Translations under genes and position numbers: made by a program
Assembly: GCA_029717555.1 (NCBI GenBank)
Contig: JAMDHS010000010.1
Location: 186,001 to 250,000, forward strand
Source of the DNA: Peribolospora baueri
Lineage: Eukaryota; Basidiomycota; Peribolosporomycetes; Peribolosporales; Peribolosporaceae
Direction: 5' to 3'
DNA: 64,000 nt
Notes under the pieces: model-generated
What the model was told of the DNA's origin: nothing
The model's database searches: none
What the model saw: only the letters and a program-made list of their open reading frames with translations
Part shown: piece by piece, positions 11,941-22,407 of the stretch
How the letters are laid out: each line of letters begins with the position of its first letter
How positions within the stretch are numbered: position 1 is the stretch's first letter

Positions 11941-12869
11941 CGTCGTGGTTCCTTTTTGGCGGTAGCCAGGTAAGAAGAGTGACGGCCTTTCGGATGATCA
12001 AGGTGAAGTAGACGAGGAGGCAAGGAGGGAAGGGAAGGTGCGGGATTGATGGCGGCAAGTAGGCTGCGGCGACGCTGGCAATCGCGACGGCCAACGGGTC
12101 AGCTTGGCGAGACTCGAGACCACCATCTGCTTGACCCTCACCAAAAGGTCGGAGTCGTCTTTTCCTTGTCCAACTCTGCTGACACCCGCTCGCCTGACGC
12201 GGGACCGGCCCGGCGACAACCCCTACTGCAAGTCAGAGGGCGGACACTGCGCCACCACGCAGCACAGGCCCCCCCTCCCCCACTACCCACCGTCTCCATC
12301 TCGCCTACGTCGCTAGTGCGGGTACGCGACACCCAGGGCCGCTCACACTCGTGTCAATACAGAGGAGCATGGCCGTTTATATGCCGTCACAGTGTCACTC
12401 ACCCTTCTCAACCTCAGGAACCCGTTCGACGACCCTTCATACCCAATAGCGTCCACCTAGGCAGATTTTTTTGAATCATGGGAAGATAGCTTGTGTTGAA
12501 AAGACCAGCCTGCATCTCATCCGCTCGTTGGGCCATAGATGGCCACTAAGCTATAGATTAGATATGTTTATTGTCCTCTTCCTTACCATCTCCAAGGTCT
12601 CAGCAGATCTTGCAATCGGCCTGACCGCCAGAGACCATCGACGATGGAACAGCCAAGACAGACAACCCACTCGAGTCATCGCCGAGGCACTGCTTCACCA
12701 GGAAGGAGGCTTTCAAAACGTTCAGGCACGACAGAGGCTTTGAGAAGGCTTTCATGGGAGACGCACTGGTGAAAAATAACCAGGACTGATCTCACTGCTG
12801 CCCAGCAGCTCGAAGGTGCAATTGCTGAAGCTTGTGAGGGCAGCCAATACGAAGACGATTAAAAACACT
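11941..12869. other. Intergenic region upstream of HBS1
   Basis: Contains the HBS1 promoter side. Composition shifts near 12450 to more A/T-rich sequence. No supported gene was found; short open frames here show no domain or splice support. Confidence 0.4.
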
Positions 12870-13556
12870 CAAAGTTGAGAAGTGTGGCCCAGACATACCC
12901 GGGATAAAAAAGGAAGAGATATGACACCGGCGGAGCGACCATAGCGAGCCGCCAAAGGTCGAGACCAAAGCTGCAGAGAACAGACACGGTACCGAGTGCG
13001 TTCACGAAGATGGAACCTGTGTGACAGTTGATGGGTGCCTTTCTACTCTGATCTATGATTAAGCTGCGCGGTCGGACAAGCACAACATCGTCAGGTGCCT
13101 CGATAAGGCGTGCAAAAGGCTTCAAGGAAGGCCTGCCTTTACATTCCGACGTATGAGCCGATTAGGCAGTACCGGGCGCCGAGGTACATACCAGATGACT
13201 GAAGGAATGAAACAGGAGAAAAGGGGTTCCGAAGCAGAGGTGAGTGTATGATGTCGAGGAGGCTTGTTAGATGAAAACGCCTAGATTGGCATAGACGAGA
13301 GGAAAGTGGCTCACGAGAGTCAAAGGCACCCTTCCGCTGAAGATTTCCCAGTCGAAAGGGAACTGGATGGAGTTAGCGACGGCTGGCTCAGCATCTCAAG
13401 CTTGAAAAAGCGCTTGGGTCCATGCCTGTCCAAGCTCACCGTAGTGATGAATTCCCACACGGTGAACCCAAAGAAGCAGAGGAGAAGATTGCTTACTGTC
13501 GTGGCCCAGTCACCGTCGAACAAGGGCACAACAGACGAGACGTCACGATGCACTTT
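12870..13556 (-). CDS. Small multi-pass membrane protein, ends unresolved
   Basis: Two exons join in phase: one ending at 13440 (hydrophobic ...NLLLCFFGFTVWEFITT) and 13362-13315 (FPFDWEIFSGRVPLTL). After further introns, a segment near 13048-12900 gives ...SIFVNALGTVSVLCSFGLDLWRL. This order (a helix ending VWE-x2-TT, then DW-x-I-x-SGR, then a helix with the N-A-x-GT-x-SVL pattern) matches a group of uncharacterised basidiomycete membrane proteins that I know only by pattern. No in-frame ATG was found upstream of the first exon (an in-frame stop lies near 13565), and the 3' end is unclear. It may have an undetected first exon or be decaying. Function unknown. Confidence 0.4.
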
Positions 13557-14126
13557 TATTCGTCAGTAGCGGTCTTGCCCGTCAGCGAGTGACGTGGGTA
13601 TCGACGCGGCTTCGTCGGTCGGTGAGGAGAGCTGGGAAAGTCGGTTGGAAGGAGAGACCGAGGCGGGAGGCGGTAGCGGCCGTACGTCGGCGACGGCATT
13701 GGCGGGCCGGGTGACGTTGACTGGCGAACGGGGGATGTTGACTGGGCGAACGAAGAGTGTTGACGGGTGAAGACGCGACGAAAGCGACTAGCGGGCCGCG
13801 GGCCGCTTGTCTTGTTCGAGAATGTGTTGTGGTCGAAGGTGTGGACAGCGAGATGCTGGCTCGGAGCCTAATGGCTGAGATCCGATATAGTATAACGGGG
13901 GAAAAGCGAGGGCGAGTCGAGTTCGAGTGCGGGAGCGTCCGAAGGGCGGCAAGTCGAGGTGGACGCGAGTAAGGGGGAAACGAGTAGGCTGGAAGCCAGC
14001 AAGCAAGGTGTAACAAGGTTCGAGATTGGGCAAGATGGTACGAGATGAGAGCATAAAGACTCGAGTCTATCTTTACGCAGTTATGATACGAACATAAAGT
14101 AGGATGGATACAGGGTATTAAGGCGC
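13557..14126. other. Intergenic region between membrane-protein gene and cyclase
   Basis: Lies downstream of the adenylate cyclase stop and upstream of the small membrane-protein gene, so it should contain the 3' UTR of the former and the promoter or a missing first exon of the latter. No domain was recognised in any frame. Confidence 0.35.
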
Positions 14127-17100
14127 TCACGAGCTTACAACCTGGGACTGATAAATGGCGAGAGCGCGCAATAGATATGAGGGTGACAAACGAAGAGCGT
14201 CTTGAAGGGCTTGTAGAACGGGAGTAAAACTGTCCAGTTGCTTCAAGAGAAGGCTTGCGCAAGCGTTCTCCAGCCTGGTAACGAGTTGTTCCATCTGCAG
14301 GAGGGATAGATGGATAAAAAAAACAAAAAGAAACAAGGGGGGGAGGGGGGGTTCGTGGCTGACTTCTTTTATTAGGGTTAGAGTTATTCTGATTTGTCAG
14401 ACTCACCACAGGATAGAGCTCCTCGTCCATCGCATGTTCATGAATGGCTGCTGGGAGTAGTTGAGCATTCGCCTGAGCGACGCCGTTCCCCGCTGCCGTC
14501 ATGGATTCGAGCCGAAGGATGACAAGGCCTAACGCGCGAACATCTTCGTGGCTTAGAATGTTGGGCTTGGGAGCAAAGACTTGCTGGGGATGCGCAGATC
14601 CGCCCTGTGCCTGTAGGCGTCCTAAGAGATCGTTGGGGTACGCAACGGATATCGCCTCTGGAGCTTCCAGCCCTGTCAGAGCAAGACACACATAAACGAG
14701 GATAGTGTGATCAGAGCCGTTACAGCAGTAGCCGGCAACTGTAGATGAAAAGCGCTGTTCTGACCTTTGAGCTTCACAAGTCCAACTGGCACGACAGTAA
14801 ACCCAAGTCTTTGCAATAAGACGGCGTCTCGCGTGGGCGCGCCTTCATGCAAGGCGCTTGTGATATCCTCGACGGCTGAGAAGGTCAAGTAAGGCGGTAA
14901 TCACGGTCAGAGGAGTAAAGAAGCAAGATTGAGAAATGAGTGGTACTGGACGATCGCTCTCTCACCAGCAGCACTGAGTCGAATAGAACCGCCCTCAGCC
15001 GAGGCAGACACTCGGCTCGCCAAGTTGACTGGGCCTCCAAACTGCAACGGCCCGCGACGTCAGTTCCTGCACCCGGACTCAGGGGCAGAGGTTATATAAT
15101 AAAGAAGTCATACTTACGTAGTCCTGGAGGGGGATTGTGAAGTGGAATCGAGTAATGCATATCCAGCTTCAGCATCTGGATATTGCTTATTACAAGGTGT
15201 GGTCGTGTGGTCAAGATGAGAGAACCTACCATTCTTCCATGAAGCGGGTCTTCCTCACAGAGAGGCTCTCCTACATGGATACCTATCCGCACACTGAGTC
15301 CCCGGAAGATGAGCTTGCCTTCGGCGTCGAATACTGTTGTTGTTCAGAACCATATCGGATGAGGTCAGTGCACACACACGCCCACGGCAGGCGAAATAAG
15401 AAATTGCGGAAGATACGTACCCTCTTTCGCGCCCTCTTGAGCCAATACTTCCACAGGCCAGGGCTCCCGAAGAAGGGCCAGTTGAACGTGTAGGCTCCAG
15501 AGCATTGCAGAAGTGGTTGAAGCGAACGCAACAACTGATTGCGGATGGGCCGGCGAGGAGTTATACGAGAAATAGAAAGGTCAATCAGGGCCTACAGCAT
15601 AGCAGTTGTCTTGCAAACGCACCAAATGCATCGCCTTCCGTCTAAGAGTGACAGAGTAAAGAGAAGATTTCGGGTACTCCATCAGCAGTGCAGATCAGAT
15701 TGCACGACATAACGCGAAGCATCAACCTCTGACCTTGACCTCGAACCCGCCGAGAACCCGGAGTTGACGCCGGAGGAGCGTATTGTGCAAGCGCATGGCT
15801 GTTTAGCCAACCGCCGTCGACAGGGGTAGATAGGTATCAGCCACATGCCAGGTCGCTGAACGCATCTCAGAGAGGGTGGCACTTGCCGCTCTGCATGGCC
15901 GTTGGGGCAGCTTCCCAAAGTGACGTCGACGATTTGACGTCGGTGAAGACCAGCGCGACGCGGCCGATTGGAGGTGGAACCTCGCGACTGCAAAAAAGTG
16001 AAGCCATCGCCATGAGAAAATGCGTTCGAACAGCGCAAAGCCAAGACTGAAGCTTACTCTAATCGAGCCAGCGTACGATCGCCAGGAAGAACATCCGTCG
16101 GACGTCTGCTGGCAATTCTTGCATAGTGTTCGCGAGTATCTTGTCCCTTGAATAAGTGACCAACAGCCAGGACCATCACCATAAGGCTTTCTTCCGCTCC
16201 GTAGCTGATCGCGAAATCTCGGAGCTTTTGCGCAGCGAGCATAGGATCGTCACGCTTGGTTCGGGCGATGTCGACCGCTGCCTGATGCGACATGTACTTC
16301 CAGAGACTTCGATTAGCGAGGATGATAAATTCATCCGCATCGGAGAGTTCAATCGTATGGATGGCCGGTTGCGCGTTGACGATGGGGAAGAGACCATAAT
16401 ATCCGAAGGAGCGGGACACGTCCAGCTCGTCGTTGACGCGTTCGCGAAGAGAAACCCACCCCTCCGCAGCACGGATCCGTAAGGTCTCAGATTGAAGTAG
16501 AGGCTCATGCTTGGTGGAGATGAGGCTTGGCGTGCCGCCACTCCTTGATGCGACGGCCAGAGCGTCTCCGACGTTGGCGACGTACATTTTGCGTTGGACA
16601 ATGTAGACGATCAACGCCGATGCGCCCGCTTTCAGAAAATTGCGGTTCGCCATGGACGCGGCAAGCGCGTGCGTAGAGTCGCCGTTCGCAAAGATGCTGC
16701 CCTCCGACATCTTACGCTTGACCTCTCCTAGGGGCGACACCGCATCTGCGTACTCCTTCTGAAGACCCAAAAACGTGCGCCTCAACGCACCTGGGATGTC
16801 CTCAGTCCTCGTCTCAAGCTTGCTCAATTCAGTGGCAAAGCGCTGAGCGAAAACATCCTGGAGGAACTTCGCAAGGCGACTTCCACCAGCGGAGGAGTGA
16901 CCTCGTCCATCGAACAAGCCGAGCAAACACTCGTCGTCCCGGTTACGGAAGCGCGGAATGACCAGGTCGGCCATGTTGAGATGTTCGTGGCGGCCCAAGG
17001 TGTCTGCAATGCCGTACGGCATAGAGTTGACGTTCGACAAGGAGGTCCGCACGCGACGATCCTCGCTCTCGTCGGGCATTGAAGGGATCGTCACAGTGAC

Positions 17101-20100
17101 ATCCATAAGCCCCAAAAGATGCAGAGACCTTAGACCTCCAAACTCGGATAAACCCTTACGCCTCAGGGACAATGCGGAGGGGACCGAGTCTGAAGGTTGG
17201 TACGGACTGATTTCGAGTCGCTTGTTCCCCGAGAGGTTGAGGTATCGAAGTTCCGGGTTCGAGTTCCTTGCGCATGATCACATGCAGGTGTGGGCGGCCG
17301 TCAGTGTCGATCTTCAATATGTCCTTGGATTCGGATCATCCACTTCCCGTTCACTCACCAATTCCAATCGTACGGCAAATTGACGATGTTGTACTTGAGT
17401 GCGTTGCTACCCACATCGAGACTGCACAGGCCGGTAGCTTTCCCGAGTTCGGCGGGTAAGGTCTGCAGTTTGTTACCGTTCAAATACAGAATGCGGAGGT
17501 CCGACAGATGCTCAAATTCATCTGATGGAAGGCTGACAAGGGAGTTGCCGCTCAAATAAACCTCTTCGAGGTGGTGGTTCTTAAGGAACGAACAGGTCGG
17601 AATTTCGTGGATCTGGTTGAAGCTCAAGTTCAAGACCTTGAGTTCGGGGAGATTACTGATGACATCGAAGACGTCCTCCTTAAGCCGATTGTCGCAAAGT
17701 AAGAGCTTTTTGAGGCAGCGAGAGAGAGGAGAACAATCTTCCATATCGCCATCGGCGCGGAATGGTGGCGGGCTCGGAAGGGACTCTAGGAGATTTGAGC
17801 TGACATTTAAAGTCGTAAGCCGTCCACAGTGCCAGAGTTGAGCGGGCAGTGCCTTCAAATTGTTGTTGTGCACGTTCAGCGTTTGAAGGTTCTGCAAGCG
17901 GCCTAAGGAAACGGGCAAAACGCCCAGGACGTTGGTGGTGCACGAGAGGTGAACAAGACGATCCAGGCAACCAATCGATTCTGGTAATGAGAGCAGCTGA
18001 TTGCAGTCAAGCGTCAGAGAGGTCAGAGATGGTAGAGCATCGAAGACTTGATCGCTCAGTTGCGTGAGGTTGGCGGAGGACAGGTCGAGGTTCGAGAGAT
18101 GGACCATGGGCTCCGAACCGACAGTCGCGCTGAAGCGGCTGATGTTGTTGTTGGCAAGACTCAACAACCGAAGGTTGGGCATTGATGTGACGTCGCAAGT
18201 TGTAACACCATTGCGATCGCATCGGAGGACCTCCAGTCTGGGCAGGCCAAAAGCGACCTTGAAGTCCGTTATTGCGTTCCAGCGGACGTCGAATTCCCGT
18301 AGACTGGTCAGGTTGGCCAGGCTGTCTGGCAAGGAGCTGAGCAAATTGTTGGCGATCGCAAACCGCTCAAGGTGAGACAACCGACCAACCTCTGGTGGTA
18401 GAGTCGACAAATAGTTGAAGGATACATCAAGGTCGACAAGGTTTTCCATCCTGTAGACAACTCCAGGGAAAACTTCGAAGCGATTATTGGAGATGTTGAG
18501 ATACTTGAGCGCACGCAATTGATCAAAATAGTCCGCTGCATCCAGAGGAGCAAAGAAGGCACAAGGTCAGTGTCAAGGTTGGGAGCACTACAACGCCAGA
18601 ACGGAACAAAGACGATAATGTTACGCACGGAGACCCAAAAGGCGGTTGTTATGCAGTTTGATGGAGGTCAGGTCGCGCATATTGTCGAGCCTGATGCGGT
18701 CAATGTCTTTAATTCGGTTGCTAGACACGTCCAGATGCGTGAGAGTTTGACTGTGCGCTATACTTTGAGGAATGCGTTTTAGCCCCAAGGAGCGAAGCCT
18801 TAGCTCCCTCAGAGAATCGCATGACTGGATGAAATCGAGCGGCAGGTCCGTCATGGGGTTGTTGGACAAGTCGAGACTGACTATCTCTGCGGCTCGTTGA
18901 TACATGAAGATGGGTACCATCTCCAGGTTGCGGGCCTGCAGGTCCAAATGCTCCAAGGAAAAGTCGCCCGTTTCGAGTTCTGCCCCGAGCTGAAAGTTTT
19001 GAACCGAATCTGGCCGAAACACAAAAGCCAACAGATAGGAGAGGTCGTCACAACCGACTTCCTCGATCCTGTCTGCGTCCGTAAATCCCGCCTGGTCGAG
19101 ACGGCGCCGCTGTAGTACGACGGGCTTCTCCTGGGCTCCCAGAGGACGTTCTACCGACCGATGATGACACATGGGAGAGCAATCGCGTACGTGAGCCGCA
19201 GAACTCCAACCTTGACCTTCCCCATTCTTGCTGCTCACCTTGCCCCTTCTCGCGCACGTAGAGGCGGAAGGCGCCCGCTTCCGGGGCGATAAATTTTCGG
19301 GTCAGCATCGCGTGCAACTCTGCAGTGGTGGTAAGCAATGGGCAGGTGACCGTGACAAATGTCCAATCGCTGCGGAATATGCGTAGGTAGTGCTGGAAAT
19401 GTGTTCACAACCCAATCAATCCGGTAAGTGCCAAAGGGTTCCGCTGCGGGTGAAGGTGAACGCTCACTCACGTTTCGCGTTGCGAAGGTAGCCAAAGTGC
19501 TGGATGTGCTGCCGGCTGTCCCAGGCCGTTTTTGAGTATGAGGTTCTTTTCCATTCGCTCTCGACGACTCGTCCCGGTCGTCTGCGTCGTTGCTGCCCTT
19601 GCTGGACGGCCTACCCTGCAGAGCTCCTGCGGTGCTCGGTCTGGGCAATCGTAAACCCCGACCAAATCGCGACGGCAAGCGGGTGGAGGGAGCAGGCGCC
19701 TCGATCGAAGAGGCGTGACTACTGTCTCTACGGGCAGTGTCCATAGAAGCTGCATCTGACATGGAACGTTGGCTGTCGCGAACATTTTCGTACGACCTAG
19801 ATCGGCCATCCGGGTATGGCGCAGCAAGAGAAGTAACCGAGCTAGGCATCAATCCGGGCGCCTCTGGGCCCAAGACTTCGACCAATTCGCGCCCGGTTTC
19901 CTCGTAATCGTCATCGTCTGCGTCCAGAGACGCGTCCGCCAATTGGTCGCCGAAGTTTCTGCTCGCCGACGAAGACGGCCCGCTTGAAAGTTCGGTAACC
20001 CTTGCCGAGCTGACAAGAGGAGTTGCGGAAGGTTGTAAGTCGCCCTTGTTGTCGACCTCATCGTCATCATCATCGTCAGGCAGCGACTTCTGTTCCACTT

Positions 20101-21741
20101 GGACCGCCCAGCTATCAGGGGCTTGCCAGGTGGCGCCAGAAGTGGAATTCATTGGGCCGAGTCGTTGGCGTGGGGAAGGCGCTGTTTCCACGTCGGGAAA
20201 GCTATAGTCCGGATCGACAAGCGGACCTTGACCGTCCGTCATCCGCGCAGAGCCAGATTGACCGACAATGTGAGGTGCTCGTACGTAAGGTGAGGAACCC
20301 CGCCGGCCAAAGACATCGACGAATTGGAGGCTTGACGTCGATCCAGCCGGCGAATCCGACATTGATGGGGAGCCATGCCCGGTTCCCGTGCTAAAGGTTG
20401 AGGTCACGCTGTCTTTCCTCAGGCCTACAGCGCTTGCACCTGCGCCGGGGTAGGCAGACCTCGACGAGTCTATAGAGCTTCTCCCAGGCAGTCCGGATTG
20501 GGTTCCCAGGGGACGACCTGAAGATGTAGAAGCAGCATCAGACTGCTGCAACTCGGCGTGTGAAATGCGACGCAGAGCCGCCTGCGACAGGCTGATATGG
20601 GATGGTCTTCGAGCATTGGCACGATGGTGGGAGGTGAGCGAAGGATCCCCGCTGTGATGCAGGGCTGAGGCGAGATGAAAAGGATTGAGTCCCCTTTTGT
20701 GCGAGTGAGCTTCTGTCTCACTTTGGCCGTTCGAGCGTGTCGTCGGGGACACCTCTTCGGGCGGCGTCGGAGGATCCTCCCAGGGCGCAATGACAGCGGG
20801 GTCATTATGACTGGTGGTGCTGCGGAGCGAAGTTTGTCGCTCGTTCGGCTGCCTGCTGGACACGAGCCTCGCTGAACGCAGTCCTGGTGGTGCCACCTCC
20901 TGGTTCTTGGCGAGGTAGCTGAGTTGACTGCTACTGGCTGACCTGAGGTGATTCGTGTTGATGATGCCTTCCATCCGATCAAGGCTAGTGTTCAAAGAGA
21001 TATCTACGCCCCCTGAGTTGATATGTGAAGACGAACGACCCGCCTCGCTCGAATCAGCTCTCGCCCCAAAGCTTGTCTTCCGATGGTGGTGATGATACTA
21101 CGAGTATGCAATACCAAAAGCCAAGAGCCTATATCAGCAAAACGGGTCCAAAACTTGTGGAGCTCTTCGACAAAGTGGCCTTCTCCCACGGACCTCGTCG
21201 CCAAGCCTGTCTTCCTCGAGTCTCTTGTCTCGTCCCCCAATCTCTTTCGCCTTGTCCGACGGCCTCCCGCGTCCCGCAGACACCACAGAGGACAACCTCG
21301 AAGAGTCTCTGCTCACGTCCGGTGCTGATCCCCCGGGATCTTCACGTGCAAGTCAGTCAACAAATGGAAAAGAAAGGACAACGTCAGCCGAAGATGGACA
21401 GATAGCGAGCTTTGCAATCAATCCAGCGAAGTGTGCGGTGGAGGATGCAAGTACTAATTGAGATAGGCATGCGCACCTTCGACCCACTCGCTCTTCTCCG
21501 AAGTCCCGGGTCCGCCGCTCGCCTTCTTCTTAAGGTAGCTAAAGATACCCCTACTCCGCTTCCCCTTTCCGTCCCGAAAAGAAGAGGTGGAGTTTTGTCG
21601 GTCGCCTCGAGGAGGAGTGGCACGAGTACTACTTGCTTGGCGGAAAGACAAAGAGGAGGGGGTGTCCGAACGCTGGCGCAAAGAGGAAGACGAACCCTCG
21701 CGCAGAGAGGTGGGGCTTGTCGTCGACGTCGAACTGGTCAT
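14127..21741 (-). CDS. CYR1: Adenylate cyclase (RA, LRR, PP2C-like and catalytic domains)
   Basis: Makes cAMP from ATP at the membrane downstream of Ras/G-alpha and feeds the PKA pathway. The domain order is the fungal one: ~750 disordered Ser-rich residues; a Ras-association domain (from HYLRIFRSDWTFVTVTCPLL); about 20 leucine-rich repeats; a PP2C-like domain (FDGRGHSS, VYVANVGDA-like YVANVGDALA); then the class III cyclase core (VALVFTDVKSSTSLWE, TEGDAFVVAF, GRMDYFGGPVNLASRV, VKLKGLEAPE). Resolved exons include 19472 upward, 19392-19239, 19135-18629, 18535-17359, 17266-16058, 15987-15887, 15798-15734, 15641-15623, 15534-15421, 15333-15230, 15123-15118, 15041-14966, 14875-14765, 14672-14407 and 14294-14127; the first exon is 21741-21477. 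The boundary near 21.1 kb is uncertain. Estimated length is about 2040 residues. In the PP2C-like part the second metal-site motif reads ANRSLW rather than an Asp-Gly motif, so phosphatase activity is doubtful, as known for this family. Confidence 0.95.
15118..15123 (-). other. 6-base microexon in adenylate cyclase
   Basis: GACTAC on the minus strand, flanked by CCCCCTCCAG and GTAAGTATG. It encodes Asp-Tyr of the conserved GRM-DY-FGGPVN block; the preceding exon ends in ...HGRM (phase 0) and the next begins FGGPVN. Without it the conserved cyclase motif lacks exactly those two residues. Confidence 0.8.
15623..15641 (-). other. 19-base microexon in adenylate cyclase
   Basis: Encodes Thr-Glu-Gly-Asp-Ala-Phe, the catalytic metal-binding block of the cyclase (the conserved Asp lies here). 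It is flanked by CTCTTAG and GTGCGT and is phase-consistent with the exons on both sides. Confidence 0.8.
15799..15886 (-). other. GC-AG intron in adenylate cyclase
   Basis: The donor reads AGCG|GCAAGT and the acceptor AAACAG|CCATG. Only this 88-base intron restores ...PTAMQS-AMRLHNTLLRRQL, which matches the family. GCAAGT is the usual context of the rare GC donors. Confidence 0.75.
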
Positions 21742-22407
21742 GGCGGACGAGAGCACAGATCGCAAGGACGTCGACGACGCAGCAGCCTTTTCCGACGCAA
21801 TAAGTACGCATACAGTCTCAGCACCAATCCCACTTCAACGAAAAAGGCAGTACAGAAGGTACGCAGGACACGACAAAGAGCGACAGTAAACTCACTGGCT
21901 GGAAGGCACCGACGTCCGATCGTTGAGAGGGCCCATCCTGGAACAAAAAAGGGCTGACATGTTCTGGTTTTGCTACATTTTCCTTCCCGGAGCCTTGTGG
22001 TGGTGTCATCGTGGGCTACCGGAGTAACACTTCGCTTGTTGGTTTCGGATGAGGCAAGGGGCAAGAGGAATTACGGAAAGGGTGCGAGGATGCGGCTGGT
22101 TCAAGGCGTCGTTGACGTCAAGGCATGGCGATCTGAACAAGCAAATAGGGCGACCAGCGAGTGCTTGCGGGCCAGTCGGACGAACCAGTGCTGAAAGAAG
22201 GAAGATGTTTGTTGTAGACGATCTCAACGGTCCAGCGTGGCCCACACGAATGTCCACCCGGCGACTGCACGCGCCAACCGCCGCAGTCAGGCCATGTGGT
22301 AGGTATGCCAGCCTGACCTCATTCCTGACCACCAAACAATATTCCCCTGTCCTCTCGGCAGCGGACCTTTGCCATTTCGTCGCTCTCAGCAGAAACACGC
22401 TCCTACC
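21742..22407. promoter_or_regulatory. Divergent promoter, adenylate cyclase / TM9SF protein
   Basis: 666 bases between the divergent start codons of the cyclase (minus) and the nonaspanin (plus). No gene-like frame was supported within it, so it should carry both promoters. Confidence 0.5.

Noticed and set aside
16054-17172. Stand-alone PP2C phosphatase gene
   Set aside because: The frame continues in phase from the leucine-rich repeats and into the cyclase domain, so it is a domain of adenylate cyclase.
18621-19238. Separate leucine-rich-repeat protein
   Set aside because: It splices in frame with the Ras-association exon before it and the LRR exon after it.
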